64,000 nt of DNA from Shinisaurus crocodilurus (GCA_021292165.1 CM037879.1:286972272-287036271), one strand, 5' to 3'. Positions 50,488-61,451 are shown, numbered from the stretch's first letter. Notes: generated by a model not told the origin, from the sequence alone. Program-made: numbers and translations.

Positions 50488-51960
50488 ATGATCCTGGATG
50501 AGGGTGCGGACCTGGCATGTATTACGGAAACCTGGCTGGACGAGGCCGCTGCTCCAACTCTGGCGGCCTTGTGTCCGGCTGGTTTCTCGTATGCCCAGCA
50601 GCCAAGGGTTGGGGGACGGGGAGGGGGAGTGGCTGTTATCTACCGGGAGTCCTTGGTCCTCACCAGACTCCCTCTCCGGGAGACCAAGTTTATTGAGTGC
50701 ATGTACTGGAGGTTGGGTCCAAAGGGCAGTATGGGGATTCTGCTCGTGTACCGTCCACCCCGCTGCACGACAGACTCCCTGGCCGAGGTGCTGGAGGTGG
50801 TCTCTGATGTGCGTGTCTTGTCCCCCAGGCTACTGGTGTTGGGGGACTTTAACGTGCATTCGGGGGCTGCCCTCATGGGGGCACCTCGGGACTTCATGGA
50901 GACCATGGCTTCCTGGGAGCTGCACCCTGTATTAACTGGACCTACCCATGTAGCCGGTCATGCGCTGGACTTGGTTTTTGTTTCTGGAGAGGGGGGAAAT
51001 GATCTGGAGATCGGGGGTATATCCACCACCCCCTTGTCATGGTCAGATCACTATCTGGTGGGGTTGGATTTCTCGGTGCCACAACCCCTCTGCAGGGGTG
51101 AGGGACCTATTAGGATGGTCCGCCCCAGGCGTCTTATGGATCCGGATGGATTCCTGAACGCGCTTGGGGAATTGGAGCACACAAACGGTAGCTCGGTCGA
51201 GACCCTGGTGGATGACTGGAATGCTGCAATCACCAGGGCATTAGACCGAGTTGCCCCGAAGCGCCCTCTTCGCCTAAACAGAGCTCGCGCGGCGCCATGG
51301 TTCACTCCGTCGCTGCGAGCTCTGAAACAAGAGGTGAGAAGGCTAGAGCGCCGATGGCGAAATTCCCGCTCCGAAGACGATCGAACACGGGTTAGAGCTG
51401 CATCTTCAGCCTACCGGGTGGCGGTGAAGGCAGCAAAAAAGAATTTCTATGCTGCCTCCATTGCGTCTGCGGAGTGCTGCCCCAGGAGGCTGTTCCAAGT
51501 GGTCCGGAGTCTGGTCGGTCCAGTCGCTCCGGACCCACTGGAACAGTCTAAAGCCTCCTGTGAGGCTTTAGCGAAGCACTTCGCAGATAAAATCGATCGG
51601 ATTAGGAGTGGGATATCGTACGTCGTGGACACAGGGAGTGAGCGGGAGGAGGCCAATGGCAGACCGGTTTTGTGGGATCGGTTTCGGCTTCTTCCTTCTG
51701 ATGAAGTGGACAAGGTGCTTTCATCTGTGAGGCCGACCACCTGCTTGCTTGACCCTTGCCCGTCCTGGCTCATAATGAGCTGCAGGGAGAGACTGGGTGA
51801 GGGGATCAAGGCGGTGGTGAATGCCTCCCTCGAGGAGGGAGTGCTGCCATCAGCCCTCAAGGAGGCAGTAATAAGACCGCTTCTAAAGAAGCCCTCCTTG
51901 GATCCCCAGGATTTAAACAACTTCGCCCAGTCTCCAATTTACCATTTCTGGGCAAGGTGA
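50488..51960 (+). pseudogene. L2 ORF2, endonuclease and linker part
   Basis: An open frame of 490 codons from ATG 50488 (the frame itself is open from about 50461). It carries apurinic-type endonuclease motifs: ITETWLDE at residues 12-19, GDFNVHSG near 119-126 and WSDHYLVGLDF near 185-195, then a basic linker. The endonuclease nicks target DNA to prime reverse transcription (family knowledge). The first beta strand of the domain is missing. The frame runs out at 51960 after LDPQDLNNF because one base is lost in the TTCGCCCAG region (about 51921-51928), just before the reverse-transcriptase segment. There is no other stop in the ORF. It is therefore a recently dead copy rather than a host gene. 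Confidence 0.93.
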
Positions 51961-53249
51961 TCGAGCGGGTGGTGGGTGCTCAGTTGAAGGCACACTTGGA
52001 TGAAGCCGATTATTTAGATCCGTGCCAGTCGGGCTTCAGGTCTGGACATGGGACGGAGACGGCCTTGGTCGCCTTGGTGGATGATATGAGGAGGGCTTTG
52101 GATAGGGGCGAATGCTCCTTTCTAGTCCTCCTCGATCTCTCGGCGGCTTTTGATACCGTTGACCACGGTATCCTCCTGGACCGTCTGGAGGGGTTGGGCT
52201 TGGGAGGCACTGTATTGCAGTGGTTCCGGTCCTTCCTCTCTGGAAGGTATCAGAGGGTAGTTCTCGGGGAAGAGGCTTCGGACCCTCGGCTGCTCACTTG
52301 TGGAGTGCCGCAGGGTTCCATCCTCTCCCCGATGTTATTCAACATCTACCTCAAGCCGCTGGGAGCTATCATCAGGAGGTTTGGGGTGCAGTGTCATCAA
52401 TATGCAGATGACACGCAGCTCTACCTCTGTTTTAAGTCCTCACCGAGGTTGGCCGTTGAGACCCTGTCCAAGTGCCTGGAGTCAGTGGCTGGCTGGATGG
52501 GAAGGAACATGCTGAAACTGAACCCCGACAAGACCGAGGTACTTCTGGTGGGGGACAAGGGAAGGTTAGGGGATGTTGACCTGGTGCTGAATGGGGTACA
52601 TCTACCCCTGAAGGACCAGGTCCGCAGCTTGGGGGTCATTTTAGACTCCCAGCTGTCCATGGAGGCTCAGGTGGCAGCTGTGAGCCGGGCGGCGCTGTAT
52701 CAACTCCATCTGATACGGCAGCTGCGCCCCTACCTTCCTAATCACCTGCTCCCATCAGTGGTTCATGCCTTGGTCTCCTCTCGCCTAGACTACTGTAATG
52801 CGCTCTACGTGGGGTTACCCTTGAAGACGGTCCGGAAGCTTCAGCTGGTACAGAACGCGGCGGCTCGCCTGATTAAGGGCAGCCGCCGGCGTGATCACAT
52901 CACGCCAGTGCTTAATGAGTTGCACTGGCTACCAGTTGCTTGCCGAGCCGAATTCAAGGTGTTGGTTTTGACCTTTAAAACCCTACACGGCTCCGGCCCA
53001 GCTTATCTCAAGGAGCGCCTCCAGCAACATCAAGTGGGCCGCTCAACAAGGTTTGCCACGGACGGCCTTCTCCTTATCCCATCAGCCAGAGCAGCCAGGC
53101 TGGTGGGGACTAGGAAGAGGGCCTTCTCTGTGGCGGCCCCCACATTATGGAACTCCCTCCCTAGTGACCTTCGCCATGCCCCCTCCGTGATGAGCTTCCG
53201 CCGTGCATTAAAAACATGGCTGTTCAGGCGGGAATATGGGGTGGGTTAG
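51957..53249 (+). pseudogene. L2 ORF2, reverse-transcriptase part
   Basis: A 430-codon open frame that continues ORF2 in another phase. The start at 51957 is GTG and is not a true initiator; the segment is the frameshifted continuation of the protein above. Reverse-transcriptase motifs are in order: LLDLSAAFDTVDH (residues near 58-70), CGVPQGSILSPMLF (near 114-127) and catalytic YADD at residues 149-152 (bases 52401-52412). NPDKTEVLLVG and RSLGVILDSQLS follow, then the C-terminal LHWLP, LTFKTLHGSGPAYL and TLWNSLPSDLR blocks typical of L2 and related clades. It stops at 53249, followed by the 3' UTR hairpin. All catalytic residues are present. Only the upstream frameshift and 5' truncation break it. 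Confidence 0.95.
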
Positions 53250-53389
53250 GTTTTTAATAAGAATTGTTTTATTGTTTTAATCATTATATTTTATTGTGTT
53301 TTTACTATATTTTAATTGTACATCGCCCAGGGTGGCCGGGTGACCGGCCAAATGGGCGATTAATAAGTATAATAAATAAATAAATAAAA

Positions 53390-54389
53390 ATTATGGTGGG
53401 ATAGCTGCTTTTTTGTTTTTCTTGGCATCAGGAGGACACAGCAACGCGGAACAGCAGAAGGCCAAGGTTCATTCCTCAGCATCTCCAGTTCAAAGGAAAA
53501 CAGGCAGCAGGTGATGGAAATTACCTCTGCCTCCAACCTTGGAGAACTGTGCCCAAGCAGAGTAGGTGATAATTGGGCTCGATGGACCGAACGGTCCATA
53601 CAGGGCAGTTGCAAATGTACTGCAGCTTGATTATTTTTCAGAAGGTCGGTCTGGATAAATGAATGAATACGATTTCATGGCGCCGGAAGAGTATCTCCAT
53701 GGGTCATCCTTCCTCAGCATACAATCTGTCCGGTGAATTACCAGACGTTGCCATTGGATATGGTTTTGCCGCGTACAGCAAACCTTCAGTGGTGAGCCTC
53801 TAAAGCTGCCCTTAGTCCATCTGTAATCCTCAGCATAAGGTCAACCTTGTCTCTCTAGAAATCATCCTCAATTTATAACCAGGGGAGATGAGACTGAGGA
53901 GGGGGAGGAAGGCAGAGATGCCGGAGACACTGAGAGAGTCTGAAATTTGCCCTTCTTTCCACAGGGTGTGAGCAATTTTCCTGCAGAAAAAAAGGGGATT
54001 TTCAGAGAGCCTCAGCTACACACGCATGCAAAGTTTAAGGTCACTTCCAGCGATGTTTTGACATTTCCAAGTCTCCCCCCAGGGTTCTAAGGATAGAAAC
54101 GCTACAATTGTTGAGCTGTGGATACCATTGACCTTAAGCTTTATGCTGTAATGTAAGCGATTCTTGAATTCTTCCAGATCCCTTAGCCACTACGCCAGCA
54201 CCCCCCTAACCCCGCCAACCTTCTGCACTCCAGCAAAGATGGAACTGTGTTAGATGCTGTCCTTTGCATTTCTGTAAGATTGTGGAGAGGTTTGCCAGCT
54301 TCAGAGACCGATGGACAAAACGGTCAATTTCAGTTTCTCCCAGTTCCTAATTTTTTCCAATTTTAAGTTTGGTTCATCCCAAAGTTGGG
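53390..54389. other. Intron, no gene seen
   Basis: One kilobase of largely unique-looking sequence. No exon recognised and no clear repeat apart from the L2 tail at its left edge. Confidence 0.4.
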
Positions 54390-54951
54390 CCCTAGGGATG
54401 TATGCGGAGCTAGACTGGGGGTTGGAAGTCCAGCGAACTTGCTGGGCTCAACTGCCCGAGCTCTGCTCACCCTACCTGCTTCCCTGGCTCGAAATACAGG
54501 CCTGTGGCTCACGCTGGCTCAGCTAGTCTGAGCGTGGGAAGCTAAGCAGGGTCAGGCCTGGTTATTACTTGGATGGGAGACCCCTCCTCTAGTTTCCTGC
54601 ACTGAGCAGGGGGTTGGACTCGATGGCCTTGTAGGCTCCTTCCAACTCGACGACCTATGACATCTATGACTCGCGTTCTCGCGTCTTCTGGGTTCCCGGC
54701 GCTACATTGTTTATGGAGAAAATGGTGTAAGATATGTTAAAAATGGCTGCAATTTGTGCAAGTTATGCAAATCACGGCTGCTTTTAATGTATCTTACGCC
54801 ATTTTTCTACATAAACAACATAGCGCCAGGAACCCAGTAGTCCGTTGACCGCCTCGGCTGGTGCTCGCTTTTGTCCTGGCTTGGCAGGCATGGCAGCATC
54901 GCTCAATGAGTGCGCGCAAGTTGGGTGGTGGGTGGATCACCCACCCCTACG
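54390..54951 (+). mobile_element. TAGGG hairpin element split by a 5S SINE
   Basis: TAGGGATGTATGCGGAGCTA at the left, GGATCACCCACCCC then TA at the right. The core TTTATGGAGAAAATGGTGTA faces TTACGCCATTTTTCTACATA. A 5S-derived SINE sits in the left arm at 54499-54669, between GGCTCGA and CTCGCGTTCTCG. Confidence 0.78.
54499..54669 (+). mobile_element. 5S rRNA-derived SINE with CR1-like tail
   Basis: GGCCTGTGGCTCACGCTGGC, GTGGGAAGCTAAGCAGGGTC, ACTTGGATGGGAGACC head and GGGGGTTGGACTCGATGGCC, CTATGACATCTATG tail. Inserted in a hairpin element, which is thus older. Confidence 0.9.
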
Positions 54952-55983
54952 TTCTATCATCTATCTATCTAAGTTGCATAGAAATTCACATGCATTTTTG
55001 TGTGCATTTCTCCTGATACAAGCATTTCTGTACGTAGTTTTGTCTAATACAGTAATACCCTGGAGTGCAAGTAACTTGGTTTGAGAGTGTTTTGCAAGAC
55101 AAGCAAATGTTTAAATATTCATTTTTTAAAAATTGACTTGATATACAAGCGACGTCTTGCAATACAAGTACTGTAGTATGGCTTAAATTAAAAATCTCTG
55201 TACAAATTTTTTTGGGGGAATTTCGTTTTGATATAAGAGAGTTTTGGATTACAAGCACGCTTCCGGAACGAATTATGCTCTCAATCCAAGGCATGACTGT
55301 ATACATATTTTTGAAAAGCAGCTTTCCTAATTCAATGCATTTTTAACATTATTTCACTAATATATGCATTTTTTTTTGGATTGGAGAACTGAATTTCAAA
55401 ATTCAGAGAAGTGCAGATATTGAAGTGCAGGCGTTTGTCCCGTCCTCGAACAATAGCAGCGGATGAACCCGCCAATGTCCCCCAGCCTAAACCTGGGGCA
55501 GAAGGAGATTGTGCGAGACTCCCGTGTTAACATTAATAATCTCATGAAAAAACTCATAAAAAAAGATTTCGGACTGAGATCCTGGGTTCGTCTTGGATCA
55601 ATAAAAAAAAAAAAAATCTGAAAAGTTATCGATATATAAAATCTGAATATACCTTTAGCTATATTACCATCTGCATCCCAGTTTCAGAGAGTTCACTTCG
55701 CCCTTACTGATCAATAGCATGAGGTTAATAACTTTGATGATGTGGTGCTACATCAAGCCTATACTCTTCTGTCATTATAAAAGTAATTTCCAGTATTGAT
55801 TTATGTCTATCAGTACTACTTAAGCGTACAAGCAATAATGTACAGACAGAGAAGAATATTGTATCACAATATTCAGGATATTGTGGTGCAGAGTGAATGC
55901 CTCCCCCCACCTCTAAATTGCATTTCCTCACAAGAAGATGCAAGTGCAGAAGTAAGGCCTTGCAGCCATCACTACCTAGAACA
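54952..55983. other. Intron, A/T-rich, partly decayed repeats
   Basis: ATCT runs near 54956-54971 and TGCATTTTTGTGTGCATTTC-type units to 55050. The block 55047-55300 (TAATACCCTGGAGTGCAAGT, TTGCAAGACAAGCAAATG, TCAATCCAAGGCATGACTGT) has ends resembling a mariner-like TAATACC../..TGACTGTA arrangement. No gene seen. Confidence 0.35.
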
Positions 55984-56136
55984 GAATCATAGAATAGTAG
56001 AGCTGGAAGGGGTCTATGAGGCCATCGAGTCCAACCCCCTGCTCAATGCAGGAGAACAGATGTGGGCAGCTCAGGCAGTCACCCATCCAAGCACTGACCC
56101 GGCTCATACCTGCTTAGCTTCAGCATGTGGCCGGCA
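55984..56136 (-). mobile_element. Diverged 5S-like SINE, second subfamily
   Basis: Antisense tail AGAATCATAGAATAGTAGAG, GGCCATCGAGTCCAACCCCC; head GCAGTCACCCATCCAAGCAC, CCTGCTTAGCTTCAGCATGT. Same subfamily as 44403. Confidence 0.72.
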
Positions 56137-56614
56137 TGATTAAGAAGCTGCCCTACACCGAGTCTACACCTATGTCGGATCTTTGAGCTTCTCGGGTGCA
56201 GGCCAAGCCGTGATAATAGTAATCAATCTATATTGGGGGTGAGAGGAAGAGACAGATGGGGAACTACTGGTAGATCTCTGTGTGGTTTGCAGTAAATTGG
56301 CAAGGCTTCTTTTTAATTGACTCCCAACAGGTTAACAACATGATCTTCCATGCCTGGTCTTGTGCTAATCGCTTATAACCCAGCTTCGGTGTCTCTCCCC
56401 TGCAAAATGCATATATTAATTGGCTGCCTTTCAGCGCTGCTGGCCAGTGTTAGAGGTTTGTGTTAAAATCCCTGATCTGTGGTTACACAGATATCGATTT
56501 TGTACCTGTCTATGCAGCTCACCCTATGATTTATGGGGTGCCCCCTGATCCACCATTTTGCATCAGTCTCCTCCCCCACCCCCTATGTTGGTGTATTCTA
56601 ACCAAAGACTTGGA
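56137..56614. other. Intron, no gene seen
   Basis: Unassigned sequence. Confidence 0.35.
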
Positions 56615-56743
56615 ATGAGCTAACCTACCTCACAGGGTTGTTGTGAGGATAAAGTGGAGAGGAGGAGGAGGATTATGTAAGCCGCCTTGGGTTCCTTGCA
56701 GGAAAAAAGGCGGGGTATAAATATGATAAATAAATAAATAAAA
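56615..56743 (+). mobile_element. CORE/MIR-like SINE, 3' part
   Basis: AGCTAACCTACCTCACAGGG, TTGTTGTGAGGATAAAGTGG, GCCGCCTTGGGTTCCTTGCA and an AATAAATAAATAAA tail, without the tRNA-like head. Confidence 0.85.
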
Positions 56744-56929
56744 TACACCAACACTGTTTTGCTCCTGGCTTGAGGTTCTGGTCATAAACAAAGCTGATCC
56801 CACAAGCCTGAGGTCTGCTCACCCGCGCTGCCCCTAATACTTAACACCTATATAGCACTTTCAAGAGTTCAAAGTTCAAACTTCCCCCTTCTTCCCTCCC
56901 CATTCCTTTTTCCTTGTGTGTCGTGTCTT
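56744..56929. other. Intron spacer
   Basis: Short unassigned segment. Confidence 0.3.
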
Positions 56930-57044
56930 TTTAGATTGTAAGCCTGCGGGCAGGGTCTGTCTTGTTAATTGCTGTAAACCGCCCAGAGAGCTTCGGTATA
57001 TAAATGAAATAAATAAAATAAATAAATAAATAAATAAATAAATA
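56930..57044 (+). mobile_element. LINE 3' end, AACCGCCCAGAGAGCTTCGG type
   Basis: GATTGTAAGCCTGCGGGCAG, GTAAACCGCCCAGAGAGCTT, CGGTATATAAATGAAATAAA and an (AATA)n tail, a common reptile L2-clade or SINE end. Related to 3862. Confidence 0.65.
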
Positions 57045-57114
57045 TACACTCTGTAATGGTAATCCTCACAACAACCCTGCAAAATAAGCCAGAGTTCTTA
57101 TCCCCCCCCCCCGC

Positions 57115-57115
<1 letters not shown>

Positions 57116-57151
<36 letters not shown>
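57116..57151 (+). repeat. (CA)n microsatellite
   Basis: About 36 bp of pure CA after a C run. Confidence 0.95.
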
Positions 57152-57155
<4 letters not shown>

Positions 57156-57202
57156 GCTGTAGGGGACTTAGAGAGATTTGCTTCCCTAAGGCCACCTACT
57201 AG

Positions 57203-57560
57203 GGTGACCATGTGTCCTGCTTTACCGAGGACCGTCCTCATATTTGGAGGAGAACAGTCCTCTCTCTTTGACGGTGTCCTCTTTTTGATGAGCCGCCCAG
57301 TCCAAGTCCAGTTTAAAGTCAAATAACCATAAGGAAGGCAAGCTGGACCTTGACGTTGGCCATCAACAGTTGTTGACACCTGTAGAGCAGACCGGGCAGG
57401 CACACAGGTCACCTGGGCACAGTCTTCCCCACTATGAGATGTAAATTGTAGTTATTGCTTTTAAATTTGCATCTATACATATAAATTAGCATTTGCATGT
57501 CATGCAAATTGACGCCCTCTTTTATTTGTGGATGCACTTCCTCTTTCTTGCCAATGCATA
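57203..57560. mobile_element. DNA transposon relic (TAGGGTGACCA ends)
   Basis: Begins TAGGGTGACCATGTGTCC, includes GAGGACCGTCCTCATATTTG and, later, AAATTTGCATCTATACATAT with GTCATGCAAATTGACGCCC, which are the reverse of blocks in the 14444 element. The far end is indistinct. Confidence 0.55.
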
Positions 57561-57667
57561 AATGGCTAGCCTACTGCCTCGTGAGTTCACGGCAAGGGAA
57601 GATTTGAACCAGGAAGTTCCCAATTTATAGCTCAGTCTCTTGAACCACTAAGCGGCACCAGCTCTAG

Positions 57668-58074
57668 ATAGGGGTGGGTGATCCGCTGGGACCTGACCCT
57701 CCTCCGGCTTGGCGGACGCTGCCGCTGCTCCCACCAAGCCAGGCCAAATGCGGATGTGCGCCACACCGCTTGCTGAACTTCCTGGCTCTGGGCGGGCCGC
57801 TGTTTACATAGAAAATGCCTTAAGAGACGTCAAAAGTGGCCACAATTTGCGCAAATTACACAAATTGTGGCTGCGTTGGGCCTATCTTAAGGCATTTTCT
57901 ATGTAAACAGCGGCCCACCCAGAACCTGGACGTCCCTTCCCCGGCTCAACTCGGGAGAATGCAAGTCGAGTCAGGAACAGGTAAGCGGGGATGGAGTTTG
58001 GGGGGCAGGGGGGGTCAAGCCTGGCTTGTCCACCGGATTTCCGCCCCTGGAACGAAATCCTTGTACATCCCTAG
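57668..58074 (+). mobile_element. TAGGG hairpin element, full length, both TA flanks
   Basis: TAGGGGTGGGTGATCCGCTG to CCTTGTACATCCCTA. The core TTTACATAGAAAATGCCTTA and TAAGGCATTTTCTATGTAAA surround CACAATTTGCGCAAATTACA. The two ends are inverted and flanked by TA. Confidence 0.82.
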
Positions 58075-58220
58075 ACTGACTCAGTTCCTTGTTTGGGTAG
58101 TGCAAGCACAACAGGGGGCAACGCTCTGCCACTTTGACAGCACAACATGGAGGCTCCTGAGTCTTGGCTAAGTGGTGGCAGCAGCAGGGATTCTTCTTGG
58201 TCACAAAGGTGGTCTTCGCG

Positions 58221-58702
58221 TAGGGATGGGAGACACTGAAGAACTCAGCCCACTTCTGTTCGACAGACTTCGGCGCGCCTCACCAACTCGAGAGCTGAAA
58301 GCAGGCCGAGTCGGGGGGTGCCGGTTGCAGCTTCTGCTTTTAAAGCAGGCACGGTTTGCATATTTTTTTTTCTTTAAAGGCAGGGATATTTGCGCAAAAT
58401 ACAGCCACAATTTGCACAAATTGCAGCCGTATTTTATGCAAATTGCAGCTGTATTTTGTGCAAATTGCAGCCATATTTTGTGCAAATTGTGGCCATATTT
58501 TCCACAAATTTCTCTGCCTTAAAAAAAGAAAAGAAGAAGAAGCAAATTGTGGCTTGCTTTAAAAGCAGAAGACCACGTGCTCGCTTGACTCACATCAGAG
58601 CGAGTCAGCGCCAGCGCTGGGTAGACAGGGCAGAATCGGGGGGGGGGGCAGGCCAATCTGCCAGAATTTGACCCCCAAGTGGATTTGTTGCACATTCCTA
58701 GC
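58221..58702 (+). mobile_element. TAGGG hairpin-family variant with internal minisatellite
   Basis: TAGGGATGGGAGACACTGAA to GTTGCACATTCCTA. Arms GCTTTTAAAGCAGGCACG and GTGGCTTGCTTTAAAAGCAG flank a tandem array (58392-58510). Outer GCCTCACCAACTCGAGAG and GACTCACATCAGAGCGAG are partly paired. Confidence 0.7.
58392..58510 (+). repeat. About 24-bp minisatellite, five units
   Basis: Units such as GCAAATTGCAGCTGTATTTT and GTGCAAATTGCAGCCATATT repeat with a period near 24. They are expansions of the CAATTTGCACAAATTG core of the hairpin family. Confidence 0.85.
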
Positions 58703-60220
58703 CCTTAGGCCTCTATTCCATTTTAATATTGATAATTGATAATCATCATAATCATCATCATCTGTTTTGGGATCAACTAAAATGACATGGACTGACTGAA
58801 GATCTACTGTAGTTTAATGGCTAAGGTTGCAATCTAATGTGCACATACAAGTCCTATTGAATTCAGTGGAATTTATGTCTGAGTACATTTACGTAGGATC
58901 TGGCTGCACGAGACTGCACTGTGAACAAAGGCAGGGAGGAGGAGGCAGTTCCAATGGCGCCTGTGCCCTGATCTTCCTAGGCAACTGGAGGCAAACCACA
59001 GTCTCTCAGTCTCAACCCCCTCTGAATTACTGGAATTTAAAAAACCTCCCATATCTGGGCCAAGGGCAGCTGAACAGTGGTGCCGCTAGGACCAGCAGGA
59101 CCATGGGGCAGGACCACGGGGCACCAATGGCAGTGGGGCAGACCATGGCATTGTAGTAAACAAAAGTGCTGTGCTGGCCAGCCATAACGGGCGGGCACAC
59201 CATGTTCCTGTACTGCATAGCACCAGAGATTGTGGGTAAAGAGACTGGGGTGAAATAGAATGAATGAGTACATTTCCCTATCCCTCCCCCCCCCCCCCCC
59301 CCAAAAATAATTACAGAGGTTGTTGGGCATGCTGGAAGTTTGCTCCAACAACCTTTCTCAAATGTTTTTGTGGAGGACCCCAGCAGGTCCTTTGCGCAAG
59401 TTCGGGACGGAAAGGGTAAGCCGGCACGGAGGAAACCCTTCCCTTGTGGTTCTAGCCGAAGCTAAAGCCAACCGCGACCTGAATTGACACGGGGAACAGA
59501 CTAAACAAGGAGTCTTGCGTTTGTTTACAACACCTTTAATGGAGCGGAACTAATAAACTACGGGAATTTCACTGCATAAACAGATGAGTCACAATGGGGA
59601 TCAATTGAGCGTAGGGTAGGCTAAGTAGCAGGCTTACTAGACACAAAGTCACCGAACACCAGAGAACCTAACTTACTAGTCTCGGTCTCTCCTGTGGGCG
59701 ATCACCGGTGCCATGCCAGGGGCTGGAGGGCTGTTTGCTGACCAAAGTCAGGGGCTTGATCCATGCAGAGCGTGCACCAGCTCCCGACAGCCTTGACGGT
59801 CAGAGGTTTGCCCAGACCCCTTCTCCAGACCCCTCCCAGTCCCAGGTGATTCACCAGGTGGGCTCCCGCCCGCGGAGGGGTGGTACCGGGTGGGTGACCC
59901 CGAGGATCATCTTGCAGCTCTTTGAGACTACAAGATGTTTTCCACCTCTTTGGGATGGATTGCAAATGTGCCCCTTCGTGTAGGTGTGAGGATTATGCAG
60001 GGGGTGGGGCTTATGCAGAGGAAGGAGAAATGGAGCACAGGAAGGAATGAAGTTGAGACCACATTCCACATTCTCCACAGTCTTGAAAAAAGAAAGGAAA
60101 GGGGACCTCTGTGCTCCCTTCCTGCTGCCGCCTGATAAGTGTGGGAGGGAAGCAAGGTAGCAACCAGGATGTGGGTGGGTGGGTGGAGATTAGGGCATCA
60201 AAGCAGGCAGGACAATGCTC
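58703..60220. other. Intron, no gene seen
   Basis: A poly-C run of about 19 lies at 59284-59302. Sequence 59380-59960 is GC-richer and unassigned. Its open frames show no domain. Confidence 0.35.
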
Positions 60221-60234
60221 CCCCCCTCAAACAT

Positions 60235-60892
60235 AGTTACAAAAAGCCTAGGCCACCGTGATCAAAATAATTCCAATAATTCTTTAAACTTTACAAATTT
60301 CTATTCATTACAAATGAACATTGAATACAATGTATATAATTCAATTATTTCAATTTTTACAATTTTTTCTCAAAACAATTATTTCAATTTTTTTCAAATT
60401 GGACTCTGGATGAATACGTTGATGAGAAAGCAGTATGCTGACAAGAAATAACAAAATATGAAACTGTAAGCAGTCCAGGACATTGGAGAAATTATTTTTG
60501 TTTAAAGTAACATTGAGGAAGTATCCCTGAGGAAGACAACGAAACGGGAATACAAACCGGTTTCCTGTAGGACTATAACCTCAACGTGACGACTCTATAT
60601 AACCTGGTGGTCTGTTTACCATTTGGTAAGAAGAAAAAAGAAATAAGAAAAAACAACGCTGGTTATAGGAAGGACTTTATTCTGGATAGCCAGGACTTTT
60701 GAAAAAATTGAAATAATTGTTTTGAGAAAAAAATGTAAAAATTGAAATAATTGAATTATATACATTGTATTCAATGTTCATTTGTAATGAATAGAAATTT
60801 GTAAAGTTTAAAGAATTATTGGAATTATTTTGATCACGGTGGCCTAGGCTTTTTGTAACTATAGTTATTGCCGTGATCCTCCTTTGTTTTCA
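60235..60892. mobile_element. Inverted-repeat retroelement, possibly Penelope-like
   Basis: Two arms of about 165 bp (60235-60399 and 60698-60866) are nearly perfect inverted repeats, for example GCCTAGGCCACCGTGATCAA against TTGATCACGGTGGCCTAGGC-type sequence. A roughly 300-bp centre holds CCCTGAGGAAGACAACGAAA then CGGG. The flanks CCCCCCTCAAACAT at 60221-60234 and 60893-60906 are an identical 14-bp target duplication. No protein is encoded. A long variable-length target duplication points to retrotransposition, and the CTGAGGA...GAAAC order resembles the hammerhead-like core reported in Penelope-like elements. Confidence 0.6.
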
Positions 60893-60947
60893 CCCCCCTC
60901 AAACATGGCAGCACCATCGCATCTGGGGTGGAGAAAGTCCCAAGTAG
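60893..60947. other. Target-site copy and spacer
   Basis: Holds the right 14-bp target duplication of the preceding element (60893-60906). Confidence 0.6.
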
Positions 60948-61380
60948 GGTTGTGTGAGAAATTCTTTTCAGTTCGTTTTTGATCAGGATTTACTCAGTTC
61001 GCACCTTCCAGACCAAACACAGACTCGGACGCAATCCGCGGTCGAAGTCCGTACATTTACGAGCTTAAGAAAAGGATACACAGACCCCGAAAAATGTGCT
61101 CAACAGCATGTGCACGTTTGAGAAACATGTGCATGAGAAAATGTGTCCTTTTGAGAAGTGCACACAAACATGCTTTAATCAATGGAAGAAGAATGCCTAC
61201 ATTTAAAAGATGCACGCAGTGGATGCAGATATCTGGGGAAATAAGCACAAAAATACACACGGATTTTCATGCAAAAAGAAAAAAACCCGCTTGCGATCTG
61301 ATATGGATTCCAGTCTGAACAAGCTTTGAGATGGAATTCAGACAACTTCAGCAAGCTCAAGTGTTGCTGATGTGCACATC
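60948..61380 (+). repeat. A/T-rich repeat with TAGGGTTGTGTGAGAAATT end
   Basis: TAGGGTTGTGTGAGAAATTC, GTTCGTTTTTGATCAGGATT, CAATCCGCGGTCGAAGTCCG, then TGTGCACGTTTGAGAAACAT units and the right edge GCTGATGTGCACATCC. The same family as 23720 and 40738 in the other orientation. Confidence 0.55.
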
Positions 61381-61451
61381 CTGAGTCCCAAGTCCAAATC
61401 TGGTCTATTTACCAAAGTGGTGCAGCTTACAAAATATATGGCTGCGGCCGT
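61381..61451. other. Intron spacer
   Basis: Short unassigned segment. Confidence 0.3.

Larger units (their letters stand above)
50462..53389 (+). mobile_element. L2-clade LINE, nearly complete ORF2, 5'-truncated
   Basis: About 2.93 kb containing an endonuclease-reverse-transcriptase ORF split by one frameshift, a short 3' UTR whose GTACATCGCCCAGGGTGGCC and GGCCAAATGGGCGAT form a hairpin, and an (AATA)n tail. The first residues of the endonuclease are missing at the 5' edge and no ORF1 precedes it. At least six other 3' ends in the window belong to the same family. The long reading frames and sharp tail make it young. No target duplication was found; the 5' edge adjoins a 44-bp tandem repeat instead. 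Confidence 0.95.

Noticed and set aside
52010..52660. Minus-strand and alternative-frame ORFs over the L2
   Set aside because: Shadows of the reverse-transcriptase frame.
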